64,000 nt of DNA from Pseudomonas argentinensis (GTDB lineage Bacteria; Pseudomonadota; Gammaproteobacteria; Pseudomonadales; Pseudomonadaceae): the NCBI RefSeq assembly GCF_001839655.2, contig NZ_CP056087.1, forward strand, positions 2,790,001-2,854,000, in the 5' to 3' direction. Positions 16,290 through 25,761 of the stretch are shown piece by piece. The notes under the pieces were generated by a model, which was not told the DNA's origin, ran no database searches, and saw nothing but the letters and a program-made list of their open reading frames with translations. The position numbers were made by a program, and so were the translations under genes. Position 1 is the stretch's first letter. Each line of letters opens with the position of its first letter.

Positions 16290-17453
16290 ATGACCCCGGA
16301 ACAGAACGAAGAGCTGAATTTCATCCGCGAAGGCGTGCGCGGCCTTTGCGCCGAATTCCCCGCCGAGTACTGGCGCAAGATCGACGAGGAAAAGGGGTTC
16401 CCCGAAGCCTTCGTGGCGGCCATGACCGAAGCCGGCTGGCTGTCGGCGATGATCCCGGAGGAGTACGGCGGCTCGGGCCTGGGCCTGGCCGAGGCCTCGG
16501 TGATCCTCGAGGAGGTGAACCGCTGCGGCGGCAACTCCGGCACCATCCACGGGCAGATGTACAACATGTTCACCCTGCTGCGTAACGGCAGTGACGAGCA
16601 GAAGAGCTACTACCTGCCCAAGCTGGCCAGCGGCGAGTTGCGCCTGCAGTCCATGGGCGTCACCGAGCCGACCACCGGTACCGACACCACCAAGATCAAG
16701 ACCACCGCGGTGCGCCAGGGCGACACGTACGTGATCAACGGGCAGAAGGTGTGGATCTCGCGTATTCAGCACTCCGACCTGATGATCCTGCTGGCGCGCA
16801 CCACGCCGCTGGCCGAGGTGAAGAAGAAGTCCGAAGGCATGTCGATCTTTCTGGTCGACCTGCGTGAGGCCATCGGCCACGGCCTGACCGTGCAGCCGAT
16901 CGCCAACATGGTCAACCACGAAACCAACGAGCTGTTCTTCGACAACCTGGAAATCCCCGCCAGCAGCCTGATTGGCGAGGAGGGCAAGGGCTTTCGCTAT
17001 ATCCTCGACGGCCTGAACGCCGAGCGCACGCTGATCGCTGCCGAGTGCATCGGCGACGGGCGCTGGTTCATCGAGAAGGCCAGCGCCTACGCCCGTGATC
17101 GCGTGGTGTTCGGCCGGCCCATCGGCCAGAACCAGGGCGTGCAGTTCCCCATTGCCAAGGCCCATATCGAAGTGGAGGCCGCCGACCTGATGCGCTGGCG
17201 CGCCTGCGAGCAGTACGACCGCGGCGAGAATGCCGGGGCCAGCGCCAATATGGCCAAGTACCTGGCGGCGGAGGCTTCCTGGGCGGCGGCCAACGCCTGC
17301 CTGCAGACCCACGGCGGCTTCGGCTTCGCCAACGAATACGACGTCGAACGCAAGTTTCGCGAGACCCGCCTGTATCAGGTGGCGCCGATCTCCACCAACC
17401 TGATCATGTCCTACGTGGCCGAGCACTTGCTCGAACTGCCGCGCAGCTTCTGA
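16290..17453 (+). CDS. Acyl-CoA dehydrogenase of the itaconate cluster, canonical Glu replaced by Gln
   Basis: 387-residue FAD flavoprotein of the acyl-CoA dehydrogenase family: N-terminal helical domain, central beta domain (LQSMGVTEPTTGTDTTKIKT, GQKVWISRIQHSD) and C-terminal helical domain (VFGRPIGQNQGVQFPIA, LQTHGGFGFANEY). At the place where most family members have the catalytic base in YEGT, this protein reads YQVA (Gln363). Glu245 in GLNAERTL matches the alternative base position used by isovaleryl-CoA dehydrogenase. An equivalent gene follows ich in P. aeruginosa, but no step of the core pathway needs it. It might oxidise methylsuccinyl-CoA or a related side substrate; this is conjecture. 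Confidence 0.85.
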   Translation: MTPEQNEELNFIREGVRGLCAEFPAEYWRKIDEEKGFPEAFVAAMTEAGWLSAMIPEEYGGSGLGLAEASVILEEVNRCGGNSGTIHGQMYNMFTLLRNGSDEQKSYYLPKLASGELRLQSMGVTEPTTGTDTTKIKTTAVRQGDTYVINGQKVWISRIQHSDLMILLARTTPLAEVKKKSEGMSIFLVDLREAIGHGLTVQPIANMVNHETNELFFDNLEIPASSLIGEEGKGFRYILDGLNAERTLIAAECIGDGRWFIEKASAYARDRVVFGRPIGQNQGVQFPIAKAHIEVEAADLMRWRACEQYDRGENAGASANMAKYLAAEASWAAANACLQTHGGFGFANEYDVERKFRETRLYQVAPISTNLIMSYVAEHLLELPRSF

Positions 17454-17463
17454 GGTCTCGACC

Positions 17464-18816
17464 ATGAGCACACATACTCAGCAACTGGCCGCGTTCCTCG
17501 CTGAACTTTCCTACGAGCAGATTCCCGGCCACGTGCTGGATCGCACCGAAGACCTGTTTCTCGACTGGCTCGGTTCGGCCCTGGCCAGTGAAGGCGCGCG
17601 GCCGATCCCGCTGTTCGAAGCTTACGCGCAGAAGATGGGCCCGGCCGATGGCCCGGCGCGCATCCTGGTCAATGGGCGTGGCACCTCGGCGTACTTCGCG
17701 GCGCTGGTCAACGGCGCGTCATCCCACCTGGTGGAGCAGGACGACCTGCACAACAGCTCGGTGCTGCACCCGGCCACCGTGGTGTTCCCGGCGGCCCTGG
17801 CGGCCGCGCAGGACCTGGGCAAGTCCGGTCGCGAGCTGTTGCTGGCCTCGGTGGCCGGCTACGAGGCGGGCATCCGCATCGGCGAATTCCTCGGCCGCTC
17901 GCACTACCGCATCTTCCACACCACGGCCACGGTCGGCACCCTGGCCGCCGCCGTGGCCGTGGGCAAGTTGCTGGACTTCGACAGGCAGCAGTTCGTGCAT
18001 CTGCTGGGCAATGCCGGTACCCAGGCCGCTGGGCTCTGGGAGTTCCTGCGCGACGCCGCCGATTCCAAGCAGCTGCACACCGCCAAGGCCGCCGCCGATG
18101 GTCTGCTCGCCGCCTACTTCACCGCCCAGGGCCTCACCGGTGCGCAGAACATTCTCGAAGGCGAGCAGGGCATGGCCGCCGGCATGTCCAGCGATGCCGA
18201 CCCGAGCAGGCTGGCGGATCGCCTCGGCAGCCGCTGGGCGTTGGCGGAAACCTCGTTCAAGTTCCACGCCTCGTGCCGGCATACCCACCCGGCTGCCGAT
18301 GCACTGCTCGACCTGATGTGGCGCGAGGGCCTGCGCCATGACGATATCGCCAGGGTCATCACCCATGTGCACCAGGGCGCCATCGACGTGCTCGGTCGCG
18401 TGGTGGTGCCGCAGACCGTGCACCAGGCCAAGTTCTCCATGGGCACCGTGCTCGGCCTGATCGCCGTGCATGGCAAGGCGCAGCTCAGCGAATTCGCCAA
18501 CCTGTCGCTGACCGATGCCAACGTAGCTGCCTTTCGCGACAAGGTCAGCATGCGCCTCGACCCCGAGGTGGACGGCGCCTATCCGGCGCGCTGGCTGGGT
18601 CGGGTCGAGGTGCTCACCACTGACGGTCGCACCCTGCATGGCGCCATCGACGAGCCCAAGGGTGACCCCGGCAACAGCCTCAGCCGCCTGGAGCTGGAAG
18701 ACAAGTTCCGTCGCCTGCTGGCCTTTGCCGGCAAACGCAGCAGCGATGAGGCGGGCGAGCTGATCGCCAGGGTCTGGCGCCTGCGCCAGACCGATGAATT
18801 GAGCCACCTGGCCTGA
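17464..18816 (+). CDS. MmgE/PrpD-family protein of the itaconate cluster
   Basis: 450 residues, cytoplasmic. Family features include the helical N-terminal domain with NGRGTSAYFAALVNGASSHLVEQDDLHNSSVLHPATVVFP (17668-17787) and the conserved FKFHASCRHTHPAADAL block near residue 268. The family includes 2-methylcitrate dehydratase (PrpD) and the itaconate-forming cis-aconitate decarboxylases, so a member inside an itaconate locus is notable. No CoA is needed by known relatives, suggesting it acts on a free acid. It starts 10 bases after the dehydrogenase stop, so it is co-transcribed. The reaction is unknown. Confidence 0.85.
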   Translation: MSTHTQQLAAFLAELSYEQIPGHVLDRTEDLFLDWLGSALASEGARPIPLFEAYAQKMGPADGPARILVNGRGTSAYFAALVNGASSHLVEQDDLHNSSVLHPATVVFPAALAAAQDLGKSGRELLLASVAGYEAGIRIGEFLGRSHYRIFHTTATVGTLAAAVAVGKLLDFDRQQFVHLLGNAGTQAAGLWEFLRDAADSKQLHTAKAAADGLLAAYFTAQGLTGAQNILEGEQGMAAGMSSDADPSRLADRLGSRWALAETSFKFHASCRHTHPAADALLDLMWREGLRHDDIARVITHVHQGAIDVLGRVVVPQTVHQAKFSMGTVLGLIAVHGKAQLSEFANLSLTDANVAAFRDKVSMRLDPEVDGAYPARWLGRVEVLTTDGRTLHGAIDEPKGDPGNSLSRLELEDKFRRLLAFAGKRSSDEAGELIARVWRLRQTDELSHLA

Positions 18817-18835
18817 CGGCTCGCTTCGACTTTCC

Positions 18836-18880
18836 GGTGGATCGGTAAAGCGCGGACTACGCGTCCCGATCCACCCTACG
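18836..18880. repeat. GGTGGATCGG palindrome, family 2
   Basis: Exact ten-base arms GGTGGATCGG (18836-18845) and CCGATCCACC (18866-18875) around a 20-base loop, followed by CTACGG. It sits in the gap between the MmgE/PrpD gene and ict, within the presumed operon. Confidence 0.8.
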
Positions 18881-18896
18881 GAACAGGGAACTGCAT

Positions 18897-20099
18897 ATGA
18901 ACAACCCACAACAACCCCGGCCACTGGACGGCATCACCGTGGTCAGCCTGGAACATGCCATCGCCGCGCCGTTCTGCACCCGTCAGCTCGCCGATATGGG
19001 CGCCCGGGTGATCAAGGTCGAGCGCCCCGGCAGTGGCGACTTCGCCCGGGGTTACGACGAGCGCGTCAACGGCCTGGCCTCGCACTTCGTGTGGACCAAC
19101 CGTTCCAAGGAAAGCCTGACCCTGGACCTCAAGCAGGACGATGCCGCCAAGGTGCTCGATAGCCTTTTGGCCAAGGCCGACGTGCTGGTGCAGAACCTGG
19201 CACCTGGCGCTGCGGTGCGCATGGGCCTGTCGTTCGAGGCGCTGCATGAGCGCTTCCCGAAGCTGATCGTCTGCGACATCTCCGGCTACGGCGAGGGCGG
19301 CAGCTACGAGAAGAAAAAGGCCTACGACCTGCTGATCCAGAGCGAGGGCGGCTTTCTGTCGGTGACCGGCGGCGCGGGTGAGGATCAGCTGGCCAAGGCC
19401 GGTTGCTCCATCGCCGATATCGCCGCTGGCATGTATGCCTACAGCAATATCCTTTCGGCCCTGCTGCTGCGCGGCAGGACTGGCCTGGGCAGCCGCATCG
19501 ACGTGAGCATGCTCGAGAGCCTGGTCGAGTGGATGGGCTATCCCCTGTACTACGCGTACGACGGTGCCACGCCGCCGCCGCGTGCCGGGGCCGCCCACTC
19601 GACCATCTACCCCTACGGCCCTTTCCCAGCGGGCGACGGCGGCACGGTGATGCTCGGCCTGCAGAACGAGCGCGAGTGGCAGGCGTTCTGCGAGCGGGTA
19701 TTGCTGCAGCCGGAGCTGGCCACGGACGAGCGCTTCTCGGCCAACTTCAAGCGCTCGGCCAATCGGGAAACGCTGCGCGCGATTATCAATGAAGCCTTCG
19801 CTGCGCTGAGCGCCGAACAGGTGATCGAACGGCTGGAACAGGCGCAGATCGCCAACGCCCACGTCAACGACATGGCCGGCGTCTGGGCCCACCCACAGCT
19901 CAAGGCCCGTGACCGCTGGCGTCAGGTCGACAGCCCCGCCGGCAGCCTGCCTGCCTTGTTGCCACCGGGCAGCAACAGCGCCTTCAGCCCGCGCATGGAC
20001 CCCGTGCCGGCGTTGGGCGAGCACACCGACTCGCTGCTGGCCGAGCTGGGCTACGGCGAGGCGCAGATAGCCGGCCTGAAGGTGAGCGGGGCGGTTTGA
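18897..20099 (+). CDS. ict: Succinyl-CoA:itaconate CoA-transferase (class III)
   Basis: 400-residue class III (CaiB/formyl-CoA transferase) enzyme. The start PLDGITVVSLEHAIAAPFCTRQLADMGARVIKVE is the family N-terminus. Asp174 in GCSIADIAAGMYA matches the catalytic aspartate that forms the acyl anhydride. Between ich and ccl, this type of enzyme moves CoA from succinyl-CoA to itaconate, the first step of the pathway. A paralogue encoded at 30046-31251 has a different flanking lyase. The specific substrate is inferred from the cluster. Confidence 0.87.
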   Translation: MNNPQQPRPLDGITVVSLEHAIAAPFCTRQLADMGARVIKVERPGSGDFARGYDERVNGLASHFVWTNRSKESLTLDLKQDDAAKVLDSLLAKADVLVQNLAPGAAVRMGLSFEALHERFPKLIVCDISGYGEGGSYEKKKAYDLLIQSEGGFLSVTGGAGEDQLAKAGCSIADIAAGMYAYSNILSALLLRGRTGLGSRIDVSMLESLVEWMGYPLYYAYDGATPPPRAGAAHSTIYPYGPFPAGDGGTVMLGLQNEREWQAFCERVLLQPELATDERFSANFKRSANRETLRAIINEAFAALSAEQVIERLEQAQIANAHVNDMAGVWAHPQLKARDRWRQVDSPAGSLPALLPPGSNSAFSPRMDPVPALGEHTDSLLAELGYGEAQIAGLKVSGAV

Positions 20100-20156
20100 G
20101 AGCTGTTCGCGACAGGTCGTGCGTGGCCCATCCCCTGTGCAATGGTGCCGCTGTCA

Positions 20157-20225
20157 ATTGGTGGGCTAAAGCCCACCCTACGGCAGGCCTGCGCGAATTG
20201 TAGGGTGGGCTTCAGCCCACCATTT
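20157..20225. repeat. Double GTGGGC/GCCCAC palindrome, family 2 variant
   Basis: Two small hairpins in tandem: TGGTGGGC-taaa-GCCCACC followed by CTACGG, then GTAGGGTGGGC-ttca-GCCCACCA. The two halves are also inverted copies of each other. The element fills the ict-ccl gap (162 bases). Confidence 0.85.
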
Positions 20226-20261
20226 ACCAATTAACGAATTTCACGTCAGGAAGCCGATGCC

Positions 20262-21086
20262 ATGACGACCTCCATCATCCGTACCGCGCTGTTCGTTCCC
20301 GCCTCGCGACCCGAGCGCATCCCCAAGGCCCTGGCCAGTGGCGCCGATGCGGTGATCGTCGACCTCGAGGATGCGGTGCAGGAAAGCCTCAAGGTCGAAG
20401 CCCGCGACAACCTCGAGCGTTTCCTGGCAGGCAATCCCGAGGCGCGCCTGCTGGTGCGTATCAACTCGCCCGAGCACGCCGGCCATGCCGAGGATATTGC
20501 GCTGTGCCAGCGCCATGCCGGAGTCATCGGTGTGCTGCTGCCCAAGGTGGAAAGCGCCGCCCAGGTGGCTCGTGTGGCCGAGGCCGGCAAGCCGGTCTGG
20601 CCGATCATCGAGAGCGCCCGTGGTCTTTACGAACTGCCGGCCATCGCCGCGGCGCCCGGGGTCGAGCGATTGTCCTTCGGCGGCCTGGATCTGGGCCTGG
20701 ACCTTGGCCTGAACAGCGGCACCCCGGCAGCCGAGCGCCTGCTCGATCAGGCGCGCTACGCCGTTCTGTTGCATAGCCGCCTGGCCAATCTGGCCGCACC
20801 GCTGGATAGCGTGTTTCCGGCGATTCAGGATCAGGCCGGCCTTGACCGCGCCAGCCGGGACGCCCGCGACATGGGCTTCGGCGGCCTGCTGTGCATCCAT
20901 CCCAGCCAGGTTGCCGTGGTCCACGGGGCCCTGGCGCCTTCGGCCGAAGAGCTCGACTGGGCGCACCGCGTGCTGAGGGCCGGCGAGGGCGGTGACGGGG
21001 TGTTCGTGATCGACGGGCAGATGGTCGATGCACCGGTAGTCGGGCGCGCTCGGCGCATCGTCGCCCGCGCCGGCGATACGGGCTGA
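20262..21086 (+). CDS. ccl: (S)-citramalyl-CoA lyase, CitE-like
   Basis: 274 residues of the HpcH/HpaI aldolase/CitE family. VPASRPERIPKALASGADAV, IVDLEDAVQE (metal-binding Glu/Asp), LLVRINSPE and WPIIESARGL are the family blocks. The C-terminal GFGGLLCIHPSQV is also characteristic. In itaconate breakdown the enzyme cleaves (S)-citramalyl-CoA to acetyl-CoA and pyruvate, completing the route begun by ict and ich. It is followed by a strong hairpin and then the TRAP binding-protein gene. The stereochemistry is assigned from the known P. aeruginosa cluster, not visible in sequence. Confidence 0.87.
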   Translation: MTTSIIRTALFVPASRPERIPKALASGADAVIVDLEDAVQESLKVEARDNLERFLAGNPEARLLVRINSPEHAGHAEDIALCQRHAGVIGVLLPKVESAAQVARVAEAGKPVWPIIESARGLYELPAIAAAPGVERLSFGGLDLGLDLGLNSGTPAAERLLDQARYAVLLHSRLANLAAPLDSVFPAIQDQAGLDRASRDARDMGFGGLLCIHPSQVAVVHGALAPSAEELDWAHRVLRAGEGGDGVFVIDGQMVDAPVVGRARRIVARAGDTG

Positions 21087-21093
21087 TGGCGCG

Positions 21094-21123
21094 GGCCCAT
21101 TCGGCACGGCCGAATGGGCCTTT
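21094..21123 (+). terminator. Strong hairpin between ccl and the TRAP binding protein
   Basis: Twelve-base perfect stem GGCCCATTCGGC / GCCGAATGGGCC with loop ACG, starting 8 bases after the ccl stop. Only three T follow, so it may be a partial terminator or an mRNA-end protector within the operon. Confidence 0.65.
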
Positions 21124-21195
21124 GCACAATGCCGAATTCCGCCGAAGCAGGCGCGGTTGTAAACAGAGTTCTACCTACCAACAACAACAAGATGA

Positions 21196-22200
<1,005 letters not shown>

Positions 22201-22226
22201 TCACCCTGGGGTTCGCTAGGTCAACG

Positions 22227-22254
22227 GCCGCATCCTCCAGGATGCGGCTTTTTT
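22227..22254 (+). terminator. Intrinsic terminator with IS in its T-run
   Basis: Nine-base stem GCCGCATCC / GGATGCGGC with loop TCCA, then six T. The ISL3 element begins 3 bases after the T-run, and the T-run itself is part of the duplicated target. Confidence 0.92.
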
Positions 22255-22256
22255 AT

Positions 22257-23564
22257 GGTTCATCACGGATTGCCGGGAAAGACGCTCTTGATCTTCATGA
22301 AAAAGAATTCGCTATCCCGGTAACCGTACGCCATCCGCTTGATCACCTTTATTCGATTGTTTATTCCTTCCAACTGACCGGTGTGCATCGGCCAGCGAAC
22401 CCGGCTGATGATGCCCCGCCAGTAAGTCTTTAGTCGTTTGGCGAACTGGATCAGAGCCGGTAGTTCGCTTTCCTGGGCATGGCGCAGCCATTGCTTCCAG
22501 GCCGATCGCCAGGCCCAGGCAGTACTCGGCGTCCAGAGTGTTTTGAGTTCAGCCTTCATCAAATAGACCGTCATCAACGCTTGGTTGGCGGCCAGCAGGT
22601 CCTCCAGACGGACCTGTTGTTCCGGCGCTTTCAAGTTCTGCGGATTGCGCAGCAATAGCCATCGCGCCTGCTTGATGACCTTGCGGGCAGGCTTGTCGTG
22701 GCGCAACCGGTTAGCCTCGTCGACGCGGACCCGATCAATCACCTCTCGGCCATATTTGGCCACCACATGGAAGAGGTCGTAGACCACTCTCGCGTTGAGA
22801 CAGTGCTGACGAACCTCCAGGTCAAAAGCGGTGTTCATGTCCATCGCCACCGCTTCGATTCGAGCACAACCCTCTGGCCCCAGTTCTTCGAAGAAAGGCC
22901 TGACTGCCGCTCGGCTGCGGCCTTCACCGATCCACAGCACTCGCCGGGTATCCGCATCCAGCACCACACTGGCGTAACGATGACCTTTGAAAAGGGCGAA
23001 CTCGTCCATCACTAGGCGTCGCGGTTGCGCCTTTGGCAAAACGCTCAACGCCGCTTGCAAGGCTCGACGCTCCAGCAACCGAACGGTGTCCCAATGCAGC
23101 CCGAACATCTGAGCCACGTGTAGCGTGGGAAGGCGCTCGCAGGCTTGAATGACTGCCTCGGCTAAGCGGCGCGTCATGCGGGCATAGCGGTCCAGCCAAC
23201 TGACAGCCTCCATGCGCTTGCCGCAGTCACGACAGCCCACCCGCCTGAGCAACACGCTGAGGCGCACCGCACGGCCGAGAATCGGCAGATCGCGAATGGT
23301 TCGTTCGCAATACTCATGAGTGGTTGAACAGGGCTTTTGGCAGCCGCCACAGGAAGGGAATCGGGTGGCGTGGGGAATCAGTTCGATCTGAAGCGCGTCG
23401 CCATCAGGCTTGATCGTGACGACAGAAAAGCCCTCCCAAAAAGGAAGGAAAGTATTAATATCGCGCATAAGAACGCCGGTTTGGTAGATGTGTTTGCTCG
23501 CACGAACATCATCAATCAAATCGGCGTTCTTGTTTCTGTGTTTCCCGGGATTCCGTGAAGAACC
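22257..23564. mobile_element. ISL3-family insertion sequence, apparently intact
   Basis: 1308 bases bounded by terminal inverted repeats that begin GGTTCATCACGGA on the left and GGTTCTTCACGGA on the right; 23 of the first 27 bases match. The direct repeat TTTTTTAT lies on both sides (22249-22256 and 23565-23572). Eight bases is the target duplication size of ISL3 elements. It carries one full-length transposase gene and nothing else. Intact ends and exact duplication suggest a recent insertion. Confidence 0.95.
22263..23468 (-). CDS. ISL3-family transposase
   Basis: 401 residues. The N-terminal zinc-finger region has paired cysteines (CGGCQKPC, then VGCRDCGKR), followed by a helix-turn-helix-like part. 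The DDE domain has the family blocks VMDEFALFKGHRYASVV, EAVAMDMNTAFDLEV, VYDLFHVVAKYG and the C-terminal LEGINNRIKVIKRMAYGYRD. The stop lies 6 bases from the left end of the IS. The ATG at 23468 was chosen, as it fits the family start (MRDINTFLPF); the frame is open 17 codons further. No frameshift or missing motif is seen. Confidence 0.93.
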   Translation of the reverse strand: MRDINTFLPFWEGFSVVTIKPDGDALQIELIPHATRFPSCGGCQKPCSTTHEYCERTIRDLPILGRAVRLSVLLRRVGCRDCGKRMEAVSWLDRYARMTRRLAEAVIQACERLPTLHVAQMFGLHWDTVRLLERRALQAALSVLPKAQPRRLVMDEFALFKGHRYASVVLDADTRRVLWIGEGRSRAAVRPFFEELGPEGCARIEAVAMDMNTAFDLEVRQHCLNARVVYDLFHVVAKYGREVIDRVRVDEANRLRHDKPARKVIKQARWLLLRNPQNLKAPEQQVRLEDLLAANQALMTVYLMKAELKTLWTPSTAWAWRSAWKQWLRHAQESELPALIQFAKRLKTYWRGIISRVRWPMHTGQLEGINNRIKVIKRMAYGYRDSEFFFMKIKSVFPGNP

Positions 23565-23839
23565 TTTTTTATGCGCATAAACCAGCTGCGCTAGGTCCGG
23601 CTATTCAACTGCCTTGCCATCCCCTCGCTCACCTTGGCGCATCTCGCAGACTCCTCCTCGTATCCCATCGCCCCCCATAAATCCCCTGAACCCCCGCCAG
23701 CCCTAGCCAGTCATTTCAGTACCTCCGAATATTTCAAAGTATTTCTGAAATTGATAACAAGTATTACGAAATGTAATTGGGTTGATCGCTGCCTGGGCAG
23801 TAATCTGCAGGGCATTCACTGCCTGGGCAGGTAATTCTC
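23565..23839. promoter_or_regulatory. Regulatory region of the efflux operon
   Basis: 275 bases, more AT-rich than the surroundings. A candidate promoter is TTGATA (23751-23756), 17 bases, TAATTG (23774-23779). Overlapping the -35 is ATTTCA-N9-TGAAAT (23731-23751). Downstream, CTGCCTGGGCAG occurs twice (23789-23800 and 23819-23830), exactly 30 bases apart, the second just ahead of the marR start. These symmetric sites are candidate MarR operators. Confidence 0.5.
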
Positions 23840-24307
23840 ATGCCGCATTTCGACCGCGAGCGATTCTCGCTGCAGCACTCACCCGGCCATCTGATCGCGC
23901 TGATCAATCAGCTCAAGGACCGCATGCTCGAGCGCCATCTGGTGGATCACGGCGTGACGGCCGCGCAGTTCAAGGTGGTGCTGCTGATCAGCCAGAGCCG
24001 TGCCAGCACGCCTGCCGACCTGGTGCGCCTGCTCAGCCTAGACAGCGGGGCAATGACCCGCATGCTCGACCGTCTGGAACAGAAGGGCCTGCTCACCCGC
24101 GAGCGTAGCCATGAGGACCGCCGCCAGGTGCGCCTCACCCTCACCGACGCGGGCAATGCCCTTGGCGTGCGGGTGCCGCAGATCGCCGCCGACGCCACCA
24201 ATGAGCTGACCGGCTGCCTGAGCCGCGCCGAACTCGACGAATTCCAACGCCTGTTGAAAAAAATGCTGATGGCCGCCGGCGCCTTGCCAGAGCTGCCAGG
24301 AGAATGA
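23840..24307 (+). CDS. MarR-family repressor of the efflux operon
   Basis: 155 residues with the MarR winged helix: STPADLVRLLSLDSGAMTRMLDRLEQKGLLTRERSHEDRRQVRLTLTDAG (about 24007-24156) spans the recognition helix and wing. It is the first gene of a four-gene operon and its stop overlaps the start of the outer-membrane channel gene by four bases. Proteins of this type repress their own operon until a phenolic or other small ligand binds. Two CTGCCTGGGCAG sites and another palindrome upstream are plausible operators. Confidence 0.9.
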   Translation: MPHFDRERFSLQHSPGHLIALINQLKDRMLERHLVDHGVTAAQFKVVLLISQSRASTPADLVRLLSLDSGAMTRMLDRLEQKGLLTRERSHEDRRQVRLTLTDAGNALGVRVPQIAADATNELTGCLSRAELDEFQRLLKKMLMAAGALPELPGE

Positions 24308-25752
24308 TGAACACCATGCCGTTGCGTACCCCCCTGTCGCTGATTTTCAGCGCCCTGTTGCTGGCCGCCTGTGCCTCCCAGGACGGCCTGCACACCAGAG
24401 GCCACACCCTCGACGCCGCCAGCCTGCAAGGGCAGACCTTCACCGGCAACCTGTCGCCGGCCGCCTGGCCGGCCAGCGACTGGTGGAACCGCCTGGGCGA
24501 CACGCAGCTCGATGCGCTGATCGAAGAAGCCCTGCGCAGCAACCCGGATCTGCAGGTCGCCGATGCCCGCGCCCGCCAGGCCAATGCCGCGGTGCTGGCT
24601 GCCGATGCGCAGCGCCAGCCGAACCTGGATGCCAATGCCAATGTCACCCGCTCACGCTCCGCCCGGGTCGATGATCCCAGCGGGCAGGGCGGCCGTTACG
24701 GCACCCTGCGCAGCCTGTCACTGGAAGGTGGCTACCACTTCGACCTGTGGGGCGGCGATCGTGCTGCCTGGGAAGCAGCCCTGGGCCGCGCCCGCGCCAG
24801 TGAGGTGGATCGCCAGGGCGCGCGCCTGACCCTGGCCGCCGAGGTCACCCGCGCCTACAACGACCTCGGCCTGGCCTACGCTACCCAGGATCTTGCCGAG
24901 CAGGACCTCAAGCGCAGCCGCGACATGCTCGACCTGGCCCGCAGCCGGGTCGATGCCGGCCTCGACAGCGAATACCAGCTGCAACAGACCCAGAGCCTGG
25001 AAGCCGCCGCCGAAGCCAGCCTGACCGCCGCCACCCAGCAGGTGGACAGCGCACGCATTCGCCTGGCGGCGATGCTCGGCCAGGGGCCGGACCGTGGCGC
25101 CACGCTGCCCAGGCCGCAACTGATCGCCCCCACGGCGGTGAGTTTGCCGGCCAACGTGCCGGCCGAACTGCTCGGTCGCCGCCCCGACCTGGTTGCCGCG
25201 CGCTGGCGCGTCGAGGCCGCCACCCGCGACATCGACGCCAGCAAGGCGGACTTCTATCCCAACCTCAACCTGAGCGTGGCAGCCGGCAGCAAGTCGCTGC
25301 TCGGTGATGCCATGTTCGGCGGTGCCAGCCGCTTCTTCAGCGTTGGCCCGGCCCTGAGCCTGCCGATCTTCGACGGCGGCGCCCGCCGCGCTGCACTGGC
25401 TGGGCGCAACGCCGATTACGACGTGGCCGTGGCCCAGTACAACCAGACCCTGGTCGGCGCCTTGGGTGATATCGCTGACGGCATCAGCCGCATTCGCTCC
25501 CTGGAGCAGCAGATCGCGCAGCAGCAGCGGGCCCGCGACATCGCCCGCAGCTCCTACGACATTGCCATGCAGCGCTATGCCGACGGCATCGGCAACTATC
25601 TCGATGCGCTAAGCGTCGAGCAGCAACTGCTGCAGAGCGAACGCCAACTGGCCAGCCTGCGTGCCGAGCGTATCGACGCCTCGGTGTTGCTGATGCAAGC
25701 CCTGGGTGGCGGCTTCGAAGCGCCCGTCCAATCATCCACTTCCGCACGCTGA
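24304..25752 (+). CDS. Outer-membrane efflux lipoprotein (TolC/NodT family)
   Basis: 482 residues. The signal peptide ends in the lipobox LLLAAC with Cys23 as lipid anchor. Two TolC-type repeats follow: DWWNRLGDTQLDALIEEALRSNPDL opens the first, and PAELLGRRPDLVAARWRVEAATRDI opens the second. Such proteins form the outer-membrane tunnel of tripartite pumps. It overlaps marR by four bases and is 9 bases ahead of the adaptor gene, so all are one transcript. Confidence 0.92.
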   Translation: MMNTMPLRTPLSLIFSALLLAACASQDGLHTRGHTLDAASLQGQTFTGNLSPAAWPASDWWNRLGDTQLDALIEEALRSNPDLQVADARARQANAAVLAADAQRQPNLDANANVTRSRSARVDDPSGQGGRYGTLRSLSLEGGYHFDLWGGDRAAWEAALGRARASEVDRQGARLTLAAEVTRAYNDLGLAYATQDLAEQDLKRSRDMLDLARSRVDAGLDSEYQLQQTQSLEAAAEASLTAATQQVDSARIRLAAMLGQGPDRGATLPRPQLIAPTAVSLPANVPAELLGRRPDLVAARWRVEAATRDIDASKADFYPNLNLSVAAGSKSLLGDAMFGGASRFFSVGPALSLPIFDGGARRAALAGRNADYDVAVAQYNQTLVGALGDIADGISRIRSLEQQIAQQQRARDIARSSYDIAMQRYADGIGNYLDALSVEQQLLQSERQLASLRAERIDASVLLMQALGGGFEAPVQSSTSAR

Positions 25753-25761
25753 GTACCCGCC

